From positions 496,001-560,000 of the forward strand of contig NZ_FPBF01000003.1 in the NCBI RefSeq assembly GCF_900116615.1: 64,000 nucleotides of DNA. Direction: 5' to 3'. Numbering within the stretch: the stretch's first letter is position 1; each line of letters opens with the position of its first letter. The position numbers and the translations under genes were made by a program. The notes beneath the pieces were generated by a model. The model saw only the letters and a list, made by a program, of their open reading frames with translations. It had not been told where the DNA came from and did not search any database. This document shows positions 38,901-47,500 of the stretch, piece by piece. The stretch is from Algoriphagus locisalis. GTDB taxonomy: Bacteria; Bacteroidota; Bacteroidia; Cytophagales; Cyclobacteriaceae.

Positions 38901-39013
38901 CTAACTGGGATGTTCCCGGTCGCCATCAGCTCTTGAGAACTACCAAACCCAGTCACAGCCAGCATACATGCAGATGCAAAGAAGACTTTAGATAATCGTA
39001 ATTTTGTATTCAT
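35945..39013 (-). CDS. SusC-like TonB-dependent receptor (second pair)
   Basis: 1022 residues. Signal peptide (hydrophobic core at 10-25), carboxypeptidase-regulatory-like domain at about 50-122 (ISGTVTDETGQPLPGATVRI), then the SusC motif VVGYGTQKRSDVTGA. The plug contains IRGIGSLRSGTQPLYVLDG and VLKDASATALYGSRASNGV, typical of the RagA/SusC branch. The barrel ends FMVNLNLTF with an aromatic C-terminus. It forms an outer-membrane import pair with the downstream SusD protein. Unlike the 22.5-kb pair, no enzymes, transporters or regulators accompany it; a 780-bp gene-free region lies upstream. Confidence 0.96.
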   Translation of the reverse strand: MNTKLRLSKVFFASACMLAVTGFGSSQELMATGNIPVSKVTFGSLISVMPISGTVTDETGQPLPGATVRIKGTVNGTVTDLDGKYSLEVGEDAVLQISYVGYILQEISLNGQSVIDVQLVPDATQLDELVVVGYGTQKRSDVTGAIGSVKSEDFNRGVITNPVDLLQGKVAGVNITSTSGEPGANQNVIIRGIGSLRSGTQPLYVLDGFLLDNSSTGVASNPLNFLNPNDIESIDVLKDASATALYGSRASNGVIVITTKKGKSGTSQVNVSASTAWSKMSNQIDVFSADEFRRQVVAVGGSLEDFNGNTNWQDELSQVGFSQDYSLSMSGANTERFSYFASLGYQNQGGILKNSNLTRYSGKLNMNQKAFEGRLIVDYNLTASFTENLRPSIGSTISDMLYLNPTIPAFTDGEPTLLNTNALNPLKRYELYSDNAVNNRILGTISPSFEIFDGLTYKLNLGVDFSNTNRFQQYIPFTEVVNESNVSDGALDELIASNTNSLVENTLTYNWNNYKHNFTVLAGHSFQTFMDEFRSTSARGFAANNIEPRYQDHNSTTEFPTTVSASAVKNELQSFFGRLNYVYDEKYLFTATFRADGSSKFGENNKYGYFPSFALGWNLSKEEFMANSGIDNLKLRSSWGQTGNQEIPSKITKASFSEDRLATGAQSLNTYPIDTDGNSIDNYPYGIVFTRLANPDLQWEVSTQFDVGLDFAFFDYRLTGTLDYFNKVSSNILLEVVPADPVQPTSTYWDNIEDMKIYNSGIELALNYSSKTESAFSYNLGGNITFIQNEVRDSPYSVLTTGAAQGAGQTGATINGYINNQPIGAFYMLEFDGIGEDGLNRFVDKNGDGEILDNDRSVVGSAIPKIIYGINANMSYKNFDLGLNFNGVSGNKIYNHTTMSLFTKAQLSRSNNTTDFAVQFPEESFNNSNTVSTRYLESGSFFRLNNATLGYNLNSERIGLGNAFQNIRLSVTGQNLFVISDYSGFDPEINTGTSTAGIQTFGIDRFTYPRARTFMVNLNLTF

Positions 39014-39794
39014 AAAATTTTAAGTGTTGGGTAACTAAGAAAATCATAATACTAAGTTGTAAAAGAGAATAATAGGCTATTCTTACTATTTCCAGCGACA
39101 AAAGTATAATATAAAACTGCTCATCCCTCGGGGTATTCTTTAGGATTACATTAAATATATAACAGGAAAAATTAACTCTAAATTAATTTAAGAGTAGAAA
39201 TGAACCACAATGATCATCAACTATCAAGTTACTATAAATCAATATGTTAATAACACCAAAACACCTAAACCATAAGCCAATCAGCTTTAGGCTTGAAATT
39301 TAACACTACACATGACTTAGTTATTTATTAACCTTATAAGTAGTCATTCTTTCAAAGAATAAGCTTTTAACAAATAACTATATTGCCTTTTTAAGGTATT
39401 TCTCAAAACAATAATAAATACACAACATTACAACAAATAATATAATCATTTGACAACATAAAAATAAATCACAGGGAACAAGTAAAAACTTGGTAATGCT
39501 TTTTTTGATAAAGAACTTTATAAACTGTAACGTGGTGTGCAGCCTTCATGACGTGGGACAATAACTTTACCTGTTTAAAATGAGGCTTATACCTTCTGAC
39601 CACTTTGAAGGAAAAACTATGGCTGATATCAAAAAACTCATTCGTGTGAATCCTAAATTAGTTTTAGTCATTCTATTGAAGAATTTTAAGTTAAACTTAT
39701 ACAACTTTCATAATATTGGCAGAGAAAATGCGATAAAGAGATTATGTGCTCGAAAAATCCCAGCAGGATGCGCCTCTTTTTTCCATACTATCGC
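39014..39794. other. 781-bp AT-rich divergent spacer
   Basis: Very AT-rich, especially 39180-39500. It must carry promoters for the SusC gene on the left and the Omp85-like gene on the right. A small open frame at 39580-39798 has no recognisable features and overlaps the downstream start, so it is not called. No clear hairpin or RNA motif. Confidence 0.5.
39099..39106 (-). promoter_or_regulatory. Candidate -7 element of the second SusC gene
   Basis: On the minus strand this reads TACTTTTG, a match to TAnnTTTG, about 86 bases before the susC start. No good -33 TTG at the usual distance was found, so the call is weak. Confidence 0.3.
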
Positions 39795-41591
39795 ATGAGC
39801 AGATTCAAACTAACATTCAGCGTCATTTTATTCCTACATATGCTTTTAGGTATCTGCGTGAATCTTTTTGCCCAAAATGAGAATGACACGTCTAAAACCT
39901 CTATTACTAAGAAGGCCTTGGAGAAAGGAATGGATCTGATTACTCGATCAAACCGGGATTCAGTGTTGGTAGAAAAAGCGGAGGAGAAGTTCCTACCCTA
40001 TGAAGGTAGAGTCATCCGAAATATCACGGTTGAAAACCTTGGTTTTGAGTTTTCAATCTACGGAACGGAAAAACCTATCGTGCAAAAAGTAGGCAGAATC
40101 GCAAACAAGCTTCACACCAATACCCGGGAGAAAACTATTCGTCAACATCTTTTTATAAAGCCAAACCAACTACTCAATCCTTACAAACTCGGCGATAACG
40201 AGCGATACCTAAGGGATCAATCCTTCATTCTGGAAAGCAGAATCGTGGTCACTCCCATCGAGGGAACAGACTCTGTGGATCTTGCGATAGTAACACGGGA
40301 TATTTTCAGTTTCGGAGGTTCTCTTGGCGGCACCATTCCCACTTCCCCTTTATTAAAGGTGTATAATGCTAATTTGGATGGCAGAGGTCAGGGGTTTGAA
40401 TTCGACATACTTTTTGATCATGACCGGACCCCGAAAGTAGGGATTGGGCTGGCATATACCAAAAGTAGCTTTTTAGGAAGTTTTGCGGATTTTACGGCCT
40501 ATTACACTCAGTTAAATTCTGGAATCAGCGCAGGTGAGGAAAAGGAATTTGCAACGGGGTTCAGCCTGGAGCGTCCGCTGGTATCCCCATATTCCAAATT
40601 TGCAGGGGGCGCTGGATGGAGTCAAAACTGGTCACAAAATGTAGATTCTAGACCGGATTCAGTATTTCTCGCCTATAGATACAACATCATGGACTTCTGG
40701 ATGGGCTATAACTTCGGTTCAAATAAAGCATTGCAAGACAGAAAGCGAGAGTTTCTGGCCCTTAGAGCCTTTGACGGATACTTCATTAACCAGCCAGATC
40801 AAGAAAATGTAATCGATGAAAGCAGATACAACGACAGCAAGGGGATTTTGGCAGAGTTTACTGTATATGAACAGGACTTTTTCAAGACCCAATATGTCTA
40901 TGGTTTCGGACGGACGGAGGATATCCCCTCGGGTTATAACATCTCCACCACCTGGGGCTATACCAATACAATGGGTTTGAAACGCCCCTATGGAGATCTC
41001 AACATCAACTTTAAGAAAGCTTCCAAAAGCGGCAGCTTCTATGAATTCAATTTGAATGGGGCAAGCTATCTGCGAAAAGGAATTGAAGATGCAGTACTTC
41101 AGACTGGAGGCACCTATTATACCCAGGCATTTACCCTGGGGAATTACAAAATCAGGAATTCTGCGAGCATTCTATACACCCAGCTCTACAAACGAGTCAC
41201 TAGCGACTGGTTGACTATCAGGAGCAATTTGATACCAGGCTTGCGAGTGGAAGAGGTGGATGCGACGCAGAGAATAGCACTTGGGTTTGAATCCAGCCTC
41301 TTTACTCCCTGGTCATTGATAGGCTTTAGGATCGCACCTTTTACTTCCTTCTATTGGGCCAAACTCAAGTGTTATACCTGTGAGGACAGATACCAGAATT
41401 TCACGGGTATCAGCTTGGGAATGCGAATTCGAAATGAGAACTTAATATTTGGAACCATAGAAATGAAAGGAACTTTCCTGCCTACCGATGATGAGGGCAA
41501 TTCCAAATTTGCATTTAGCTTCAGAAAAAATCTGAGATTCAGGAAATCCGACATCTTTGTGACTGCACCGAATTTGATTGTTTATAATTAG
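39795..41591 (+). CDS. Outer-membrane beta-barrel protein with POTRA-like region (Omp85-like)
   Basis: 598 residues from the ATG at 39795, which starts a good signal peptide (MSRFKLTFSVILFLHMLLG, cleaved near LFAQ). A frame-open ATG at 39744 adds 17 unlikely residues. After a linker, VIRNITVENLGFEF starts a POTRA-like segment (about 70-190). The rest alternates aromatic and polar residues with repeated Tyr/Phe/Gly turns, as in a 16-strand barrel, and ends NLIVYN. Probably an outer-membrane assembly or transport protein of the BamA/TamA type specific to Bacteroidota; exact role unknown. It is followed by the small HTH gene. Confidence 0.75.
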   Translation: MSRFKLTFSVILFLHMLLGICVNLFAQNENDTSKTSITKKALEKGMDLITRSNRDSVLVEKAEEKFLPYEGRVIRNITVENLGFEFSIYGTEKPIVQKVGRIANKLHTNTREKTIRQHLFIKPNQLLNPYKLGDNERYLRDQSFILESRIVVTPIEGTDSVDLAIVTRDIFSFGGSLGGTIPTSPLLKVYNANLDGRGQGFEFDILFDHDRTPKVGIGLAYTKSSFLGSFADFTAYYTQLNSGISAGEEKEFATGFSLERPLVSPYSKFAGGAGWSQNWSQNVDSRPDSVFLAYRYNIMDFWMGYNFGSNKALQDRKREFLALRAFDGYFINQPDQENVIDESRYNDSKGILAEFTVYEQDFFKTQYVYGFGRTEDIPSGYNISTTWGYTNTMGLKRPYGDLNINFKKASKSGSFYEFNLNGASYLRKGIEDAVLQTGGTYYTQAFTLGNYKIRNSASILYTQLYKRVTSDWLTIRSNLIPGLRVEEVDATQRIALGFESSLFTPWSLIGFRIAPFTSFYWAKLKCYTCEDRYQNFTGISLGMRIRNENLIFGTIEMKGTFLPTDDEGNSKFAFSFRKNLRFRKSDIFVTAPNLIVYN

Positions 41592-41634
41592 AATCGTTGC
41601 TGGCAGAATCTATTCAACCTAAAAAACACTAGAG

Positions 41635-41991
41635 ATGGAATTAAGTGTAATAAAGTCAGACGAACAATACAGCCAATACTTGGATTGGGTAGAGGAACAA
41701 TTAGATTTGAAGATTTCAAAAGAATCCCCTGAAGGAAAAAAACTTGAGGTTGCTCTACTGATCATTAAAGAATATGAGGATCAAAATTTCCAAATCCCAA
41801 CACCCGATCCTATAGAGATAATCAAACAAAAAATGGTGGAAATGGGGGTGAGAAATAAAGACCTTGTGGGTAAAGTGGGAAGTAAAGGATATATATCATC
41901 AATTTTAAATCGTAGGAAGCCTATGACTTTAGAAATTGCCAAAATATTTCACAAGGAATTAAATATTCCAGCGGAGGTTCTTTTACCTTAA
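41635..41991 (+). CDS. HigA-like helix-turn-helix regulator/antitoxin (orphan)
   Basis: 118 residues. The first half (SDEQYSQYLDWVEEQLD, then EVALLIIKEYEDQNFQIPTPDPIE) is the N-terminal region of HigA-type antitoxins. The second half is an XRE helix-turn-helix (MVEMGVRNKDLVGKVGSKGYISSILNRRKPMTLEIAKIF, about 64-105). Such genes normally follow a higB toxin gene, but the upstream neighbour is an outer-membrane protein and I see no toxin-like ORF in the 43-base gap. It may be a solitary regulator or the remnant of a lost pair. Confidence 0.85.
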   Translation: MELSVIKSDEQYSQYLDWVEEQLDLKISKESPEGKKLEVALLIIKEYEDQNFQIPTPDPIEIIKQKMVEMGVRNKDLVGKVGSKGYISSILNRRKPMTLEIAKIFHKELNIPAEVLLP

Positions 41992-42089
41992 TTTTAGATA
42001 AAGCCTTTCCTTTCAACTTACAGGTGAGTACGGGATACTAACCATGCTTGTAAGGCATAATTTATAATGACCAATTCGATATCTTATTC

Positions 42090-43091
42090 ATGAAAACCCT
42101 ACTTTTCATCCTTACTCTCTTCAGTTTTTTCCCCAAAAATGAAACGCCTACCGTGAAAATCCTATCCTCTGGATTTATCTACGAAGAGGCTCCCTTCCCT
42201 TCCTGTCACGCCTCCACTTTAGCAGAAACTGATCGGGGAATTTTAGCTTCCTGGTTTGGAGGAACTTACGAAAGGCACCCAGATGTGAGCATTTACACTT
42301 CTCTTTTAGCAAATGGAAAGTGGTCAAAACCAGAAATGGTTGCCGATGGAGTAGAAAACAAAGACTTTAGAAATCCGACCTGGAATCCGGTTTTATACAA
42401 AAGTCCTGCTGGAAAAATCTTCCTTTTTTACAAAGAAGGGCCAAACCCAAGAGAATGGTGGGGACTTTATAAAACTTCTGATGACGAAGGAAAAACCTGG
42501 TCAAAAGCAATTCAAATTCCTCCAGGAATGCTTGGACCAGTGAAAAACAAAGCAGTGCTTTTAGGAGATGGTACTCTTCTTCACCCATCTAGCTTCGAAA
42601 CCAACGGTGTCTGGAGCATGCATGTGGAAACTACTACTGCAGAAGGTCTGAACTGGAAAAAAACAGGGATCGACAATGGAGAGTTTCATGCGATTCAACC
42701 TACTATTTTGAAGTATCCAAACAACAAGCTCCAAATGCTTGCCCGAACTCAGGAAGATGTGATAGGCTCGACTTGGTCGATGGACGGAGGTAAAACCTGG
42801 TCCAAAGTAGAATCCACCGGCTTGATTCACAACAACTCAGGAATTGATGCCGTGACTTTACAAAGTGGCATCCAATTACTTCTCTGCAATCCCATCAAAG
42901 ACGGAAGGAATAAACTATCCCTGATGATGTCTATGGACGGAGTAAATTGGGAAGAGATTTATGTATTGGAAGATCAGCCAAAAGGAGAATTCAGTTATCC
43001 TGCTATCATTCAGGCAAAAGATGGCTCTATTCACTTAACCTACACCTACAATAGAGAGAAAATAAAATATGTTTCTCTTAAATTGGAATAA
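42090..43091 (+). CDS. Sialidase-like (BNR/Asp-box) secreted protein
   Basis: 333 residues, with a short hydrophobic N-terminus (MKTLLFILTLFSFF) that should direct export. The beginning, FIYEEAPFPSCHASTLAET, and WFGGTYERHPDVSIY match the predicted-neuraminidase family (COG4692, BNR_2 fold). Asp-box-like elements SDDEGKTW and SMDGGKTW mark a beta-propeller. It is shorter than proven exo-sialidases, and I cannot confirm the catalytic Tyr/Glu pair, so substrate is open. Its stop is 18 bases before an NAL/DHDPS-family aldolase gene, suggesting a shared operon for an acidic keto-sugar. Confidence 0.82.
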   Translation: MKTLLFILTLFSFFPKNETPTVKILSSGFIYEEAPFPSCHASTLAETDRGILASWFGGTYERHPDVSIYTSLLANGKWSKPEMVADGVENKDFRNPTWNPVLYKSPAGKIFLFYKEGPNPREWWGLYKTSDDEGKTWSKAIQIPPGMLGPVKNKAVLLGDGTLLHPSSFETNGVWSMHVETTTAEGLNWKKTGIDNGEFHAIQPTILKYPNNKLQMLARTQEDVIGSTWSMDGGKTWSKVESTGLIHNNSGIDAVTLQSGIQLLLCNPIKDGRNKLSLMMSMDGVNWEEIYVLEDQPKGEFSYPAIIQAKDGSIHLTYTYNREKIKYVSLKLE

Positions 43092-43109
43092 TCGTTCAAC
43101 CCTATTTTT

Positions 43110-44036
43110 ATGTTCTTCTCCCAACCTTTTCGAGGGATCATTCCTCCTATGATTACCCCGCTGAATTCGGATTTTTCTTTGGATGAAAAAAGTCTTGGAC
43201 TTCTGATTGAGCATATGATTTCCGGCGGGGTTCATGGAATTTTTATTTTGGGTACCACAGGTGAATTTGCCAGCATGAGTTCTAGTGTTAAAAAACAGTT
43301 GATTGAAGTGACCTGCCAAAAAGTTGATCAACGAATTCCTGTGTTAGTGGGGATAAGTGACTGTTCGTTTCAGGAAAGTTTGGATTTGGCGGCATATGCC
43401 AAGGAAGCCGGAGCAGACATCCTGGTTGCGACCAATCCATATTACATGAATATTGGGCAGGAGGAGTTGGTGTTCTACTTTTCCAAGTTGGCAGATGAAG
43501 TGGAGCTGCCACTTTTTCTTTACAATATGCCTTCTCATACCGGGATAACTATTGATTTGAAAACTGTAAAACAGCTGGTTGACCACCCGAATATCATTGG
43601 AATCAAAGACAGTTCAGGAGATCAAAAATACTTTGAAAGCCTTTGCGACACCTTCAGGGAACACCCAGAATTCACGGTTTTGGTAGGCCCAGAGGAACTA
43701 TTGGTAGAAACTATGAACATGGGAGGGCATGGGGGAGTCACCGGTGGAGCAAATCTCTTCCCTTCTCTTTACGTCAAACTTTTTGAAGCGATTGAATATC
43801 AGGATAAGGCAAGAATGAAAATCCTTAATGAAACTGTCCAATTTCTTAGCAAGAGTCTATACAGCCACGGCACTTACAAATCAAATTATTTAAAGGGTTT
43901 GAAAGCCTCATTATCCTTTGAAGGCTTATGCCAAAATGTGTTAGCCTTGCCGCTAAGTGCCTTCAATGAATCTGAAATAGCAGATTTAAAGGAAAAATAT
44001 GAAGCAGTAAAAGAAGCTGTTTCAAATTCCCTTTAA
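43110..44036 (+). CDS. Dihydrodipicolinate synthase / N-acetylneuraminate lyase family aldolase
   Basis: 308 residues. The keto-acid-binding motif GTTGE is at about residues 48-52, Tyr in LYNMPSHTG near 138 and the Schiff-base lysine in IIGIKDSSG near 166. These residues define class I aldolases of the DapA/NanA family. A true DapA role is less likely: next to a sialidase-like gene, it probably cleaves a 2-keto-3-deoxy sugar acid or sialic acid-like compound to pyruvate and an aldehyde. A link to keto-deoxy-fuconate from the fucD pathway is possible but unproven. Cytoplasmic; co-transcribed with the preceding gene. Confidence 0.88.
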   Translation: MFFSQPFRGIIPPMITPLNSDFSLDEKSLGLLIEHMISGGVHGIFILGTTGEFASMSSSVKKQLIEVTCQKVDQRIPVLVGISDCSFQESLDLAAYAKEAGADILVATNPYYMNIGQEELVFYFSKLADEVELPLFLYNMPSHTGITIDLKTVKQLVDHPNIIGIKDSSGDQKYFESLCDTFREHPEFTVLVGPEELLVETMNMGGHGGVTGGANLFPSLYVKLFEAIEYQDKARMKILNETVQFLSKSLYSHGTYKSNYLKGLKASLSFEGLCQNVLALPLSAFNESEIADLKEKYEAVKEAVSNSL

Positions 44037-44044
44037 AAAATAAA

Positions 44045-44068
44045 GGCTACCTGGAAATCCAGATAGCC
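44045..44068. terminator. Hairpin between convergent aldolase and pntB genes
   Basis: GGCTACCTGG and CCAGATAGCC form a 10-bp stem with one central mismatch and an AAAT loop. It lies between the two converging stops and can serve either direction, but lacks a good T run. Confidence 0.6.
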
Positions 44069-44098
44069 CCGTTCTATAGGTTTGAGATAAATTGGTAC

Positions 44099-45484
44099 TT
44101 ACATTTCCTTCATTTCGGATACCACTTTGGTGATAGTTTGCTTCGCATCTCCGAAAAGCATCAAGCAATTTGGATAGCCAAAGAGCTCATTCTCCACTCC
44201 CGCATAGCCTTTACCCATACTTCTCTTGCAGACGATTACCGTTCTGGCTTTATCTGCATTCAAGATAGGCATGCCATAAATCGGACTTTGAGGATTGTTT
44301 CGAGCCGCTGGATTTACCACGTCATTTGCTCCCACGATAAGCACCAAATCTGTGTTTGGGAATTCATCGTTGATGGACTCCATTTCGATCAGTTTGTCGT
44401 AAGATATATTTGCTTCTGCCAGCAACACATTCATGTGTCCCGGCATTCTTCCTGCCACTGGGTGAATAGCAAATTTGAAGTCAATATTTCTCTTTTCACA
44501 TTGCTCCATCAACTCTCGGATCACGTGCTGAGCCTGAGCAACAGCCATTCCGTATCCAGGAACTACGATCACTGAAGAAACTCCATCAAATAACATAGCC
44601 GTTTCCTCTACTCCAATTTCCTTTACTGTGATTGATGGACCATCTCCTTGTGCCTCATTCACGGTCTGTCCAAATCCCCCAAGCAACACATTGATCAAGG
44701 ATCGGTTCATGGCTTTACACATAATCTGCGTGAGGATTATCCCCGATGCTCCGACTAGTGAACCGGCAACGATCAATACATTATTATTTAGGATAAAACC
44801 AGTCGCACAAGCTGCCATTCCTGAGTAAGAATTCAGTAAGGAAATCACCACGGGCATATCTGCTCCTCCTATAGGAATCACAGTCAAAACACCCAAAAGC
44901 AATGCAATGACAATCAAGATAATGATCAGCATTGGGTCAGTTTGGTCCATTACAGTAAAGACTGCAGCTGTCAAGAATCCTAAAAACAAGATTAAGTTTA
45001 TTGCATGCTGACCTTTGAATGTGATAGGAGATCCCGAGATATTCCCATTCAATTTCAGATAGGCGATAAGTGATCCTGTAAATGTCAGACCGCCTATAAA
45101 TACCGAAACTATAATACTGATTACCGTCACCAATTCGATGGATTCCATATTTACTTCTGTACGAAGGAAATAATCCGAAAGTGCTACGGAGAAGGAGGCT
45201 AAACCACCGAAACCGTTGAAAATCGCAACCATCTCCGGCATTTTAGTCATCTCAACTTTATTGGCGTAATAAAGGCCAATCGCAGCTCCCAGAACTATAC
45301 AGCCCAAAATCTCAACCAGTGAAATGGCATCAATCTGAACTAAGGTGGCCAAAATGGCTATAAACATCCCAAGCGCTGAAAGACGGTTACCCTGTCTTGC
45401 TGACTTGGTCTTGTTCATCATTTTCATCCCCAGGACAAACAATACTGAGGCAATCAAATAGGCTAATTCTATGGCTATACTCAT
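44099..45484 (-). CDS. pntB: NAD(P) transhydrogenase subunit beta
   Basis: 461 residues. The N-terminal half is a membrane domain with eight or nine hydrophobic segments. The C-terminal domain III binds NADP(H): VPGYGMAVAQAQH, HPVAGRMPGHMNVLLAEA, and VIVGANDVVNPAA are the signature stretches. With PntAA and PntAB it couples proton entry to hydride transfer from NADH to NADP+, supplying NADPH in the inner membrane. Its ATG overlaps the pntAB stop by 4 bases, so the subunits are translated together. Confidence 0.96.
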   Translation of the reverse strand: MSIAIELAYLIASVLFVLGMKMMNKTKSARQGNRLSALGMFIAILATLVQIDAISLVEILGCIVLGAAIGLYYANKVEMTKMPEMVAIFNGFGGLASFSVALSDYFLRTEVNMESIELVTVISIIVSVFIGGLTFTGSLIAYLKLNGNISGSPITFKGQHAINLILFLGFLTAAVFTVMDQTDPMLIIILIVIALLLGVLTVIPIGGADMPVVISLLNSYSGMAACATGFILNNNVLIVAGSLVGASGIILTQIMCKAMNRSLINVLLGGFGQTVNEAQGDGPSITVKEIGVEETAMLFDGVSSVIVVPGYGMAVAQAQHVIRELMEQCEKRNIDFKFAIHPVAGRMPGHMNVLLAEANISYDKLIEMESINDEFPNTDLVLIVGANDVVNPAARNNPQSPIYGMPILNADKARTVIVCKRSMGKGYAGVENELFGYPNCLMLFGDAKQTITKVVSEMKEM

Positions 45485-45768
45485 TTTTTCTTGAACATTT
45501 TAAGCATACGATCTGTGACAGTGTAGCCGCCGACTACGTTGATGGTGGCGAGCACCAAGGCTACCATTCCCAGCCATTTGCTGAGGGTGGTGTAGCCCAT
45601 TTCGTTACAGGCTAAAAGCGCTCCCACGATGGTAATGCCGGAAATGGCATTCGAACCGGACATCAATGGCGTATGCAAGGTTGGGGGAACTTTTGCGATT
45701 AGCTCAAACCCCAGGAAACTTGCCAGTACAAGTATATAAATCAGAATAATCAGTGCTTCTGAGCTCAT
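45481..45768 (-). CDS. pntAB: NAD(P) transhydrogenase subunit alpha, membrane part
   Basis: 95 residues with three hydrophobic segments (about 6-26, 37-57 and 60-82). Motifs LLGFELIAKVPPTLHTPLMSG and NAISGI match the C-terminal membrane domain of the transhydrogenase alpha subunit. This is the split form in which the alpha chain is encoded by two genes. It lies 19 bases downstream of pntAA and overlaps pntB by 4 bases. Confidence 0.95.
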   Translation of the reverse strand: MSSEALIILIYILVLASFLGFELIAKVPPTLHTPLMSGSNAISGITIVGALLACNEMGYTTLSKWLGMVALVLATINVVGGYTVTDRMLKMFKKK

Positions 45769-45787
45769 AAGTTGAAAAGGTTAATTC

Positions 45788-46912
45788 TTAGTTATTTAAT
45801 ATTTTATTGGTGAATTCATGCACCACCTGACCCTCAAAAGTGATCAAAACACCTTTGGTGATTTCTTCTTCCCGGTCTAGATTAAATCCATCTTTGCTAG
45901 CCAAATGCAGCAATAAGGTACTGATGTTTGTCGCATAAAGCTGAGAGGCATTGGTGGACATAAGCGAAGGCAAATTGGATTCGCCGATAATAGTCACGCC
46001 ATGCTTTTGCACGATTTTATCCTTTTCGGAGATTTCACAATTCCCGCCTGACTCCACAGCCATATCCACGATCACCGCTCCTTTTTTCATGGTTTTCACC
46101 ATTTCCTCAGTCACTAGAATCGGAGACTTTTTCCCCATGACCAAAGCCGTGGTAATCACCAGATCCGAATCCTTGATCTTACTTTGAATGAGTTCTTTCT
46201 GCTTTTGCAAAAACTCAGCAGAAACCTCCGCAGCATAGCCACCTTCCACTTTCACCTCTTCTGCTCCTTCCACTGTCAAAAACCTACCTCCAAGAGATTC
46301 CACTTGCTCCTTGGTTTCGGGGCGTACATCAGATACTTCGACGACTGCGCCCAATCGCTTGGCAGTAGCAATGGCCTGCAACCCAGCCACACCTGCTCCG
46401 AAAATCAACACCTTAGCTGGCGTAATTGTACCAGAAGCAGTCATCATCAAAGGGAATATCTTCTCCAGATAGTTCGCTCCCAAAATCACCGATTTATATC
46501 CAGCCAGATTGGCCTGAGAACTCAAGCAGTCCATTTTTTGGGCTCTGGAAATCCTCGGAACCGCATCCATAGCAAAGGAAGTGATGGATTTCTTATTCAA
46601 TTCCGCAAGTATTTCCGGATGGTTATAGGCATACATAATAGACATGCATGCGCTTCCAGTCTTCATTTGAGCTATTTCTTCTTTGGTAAAGATGTTGACC
46701 TTGAGCAAAATATCTGAGTCAAAAACCTCAGCTTCACTACCAATGACAGCGCCCGCTTCGGCAAAGTCTTGATCTGAGAAATTGGATCCTAACCCAGCAC
46801 CTTGCTGTACTGCGACTTGAAACTCCTTCTTGATTAATTGCTTGATGACATCAGGACTCAGCGCCACCCTTTTCTCTCCTTCTTTGGTTTCCTTTAGAAC
46901 TCCTATTTTCAT
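45788..46912 (-). CDS. pntAA: NAD(P) transhydrogenase subunit alpha, NAD-binding part
   Basis: 374 residues, cytoplasmic domain I. The start MKIGVLKETKEGEKRVALSP is the alanine dehydrogenase/PNT N-terminal signature. The mobile loop stretch PRISRAQKMDCLSSQ is at 119-133 and the NAD-binding motif FGAGVAGLQA at 171-180. It receives the hydride from NADH. First gene of the pntAA-pntAB-pntB operon; its promoter must lie in the long AT-rich spacer upstream. Confidence 0.96.
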   Translation of the reverse strand: MKIGVLKETKEGEKRVALSPDVIKQLIKKEFQVAVQQGAGLGSNFSDQDFAEAGAVIGSEAEVFDSDILLKVNIFTKEEIAQMKTGSACMSIMYAYNHPEILAELNKKSITSFAMDAVPRISRAQKMDCLSSQANLAGYKSVILGANYLEKIFPLMMTASGTITPAKVLIFGAGVAGLQAIATAKRLGAVVEVSDVRPETKEQVESLGGRFLTVEGAEEVKVEGGYAAEVSAEFLQKQKELIQSKIKDSDLVITTALVMGKKSPILVTEEMVKTMKKGAVIVDMAVESGGNCEISEKDKIVQKHGVTIIGESNLPSLMSTNASQLYATNISTLLLHLASKDGFNLDREEEITKGVLITFEGQVVHEFTNKILNN

Positions 46913-47500
46913 TTCAGGCTAGTTGAATTGTTTGTTTCATGCTTATTGCATTTCAATATATTCAAAGAAACTGGCTTTTTTTTGCAATGGCTACCTGCTT
47001 TATACTGATTTATTACTATTTCATGATATTTTCTATTGCGAAATAATATTTTAGTAAAATTAAACTTAAACCAAAAAACACTGAAATCACAAATAATACC
47101 ATCGATTGCACATTGATTTTTACCCAGATCTCCCTCTTTACTCTCGTTTTTTTTAAAGAACTACCTGCTCAATACCCCTCATTATAAAATCACTGTTTTT
47201 TGGAGCTTTTTTAAGCATTACCATTGATCCTTTGATAATGAGCGTTCGAAAACAATCAGGATTATTACAAAAAAATAAATCCCTATTTTTAGAATAGTAA
47301 AAAAATAAATCCGTTTTTCTGCCAGAAACACTTCCTAAACTAGGTAGCTAATGGTAATTATAGACAATTCGGCAAGTAGGTTGCTTTGCATCTTCGCCTT
47401 CCGTCGGTGAGTTATCTTCCCGCTAAATGCAAATGGATTTTTGACATCTGAAATCAAGCTTATAAGAATACTGATTAATAGACCTTAAACACTTAACCTT
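46913..47500. other. 588-bp AT-rich divergent spacer
   Basis: Lies between the divergent pntAA and TAT-type oxidoreductase genes. Strongly AT-rich around 47030-47330. No gene, tRNA, clear hairpin or consensus promoter pair was recognised. Confidence 0.5.

Noticed and set aside
39580..39798. 72-codon frame before the Omp85-like gene
   Set aside because: No signal, domain or sensible composition; it overlaps the preferred start region of the next gene.
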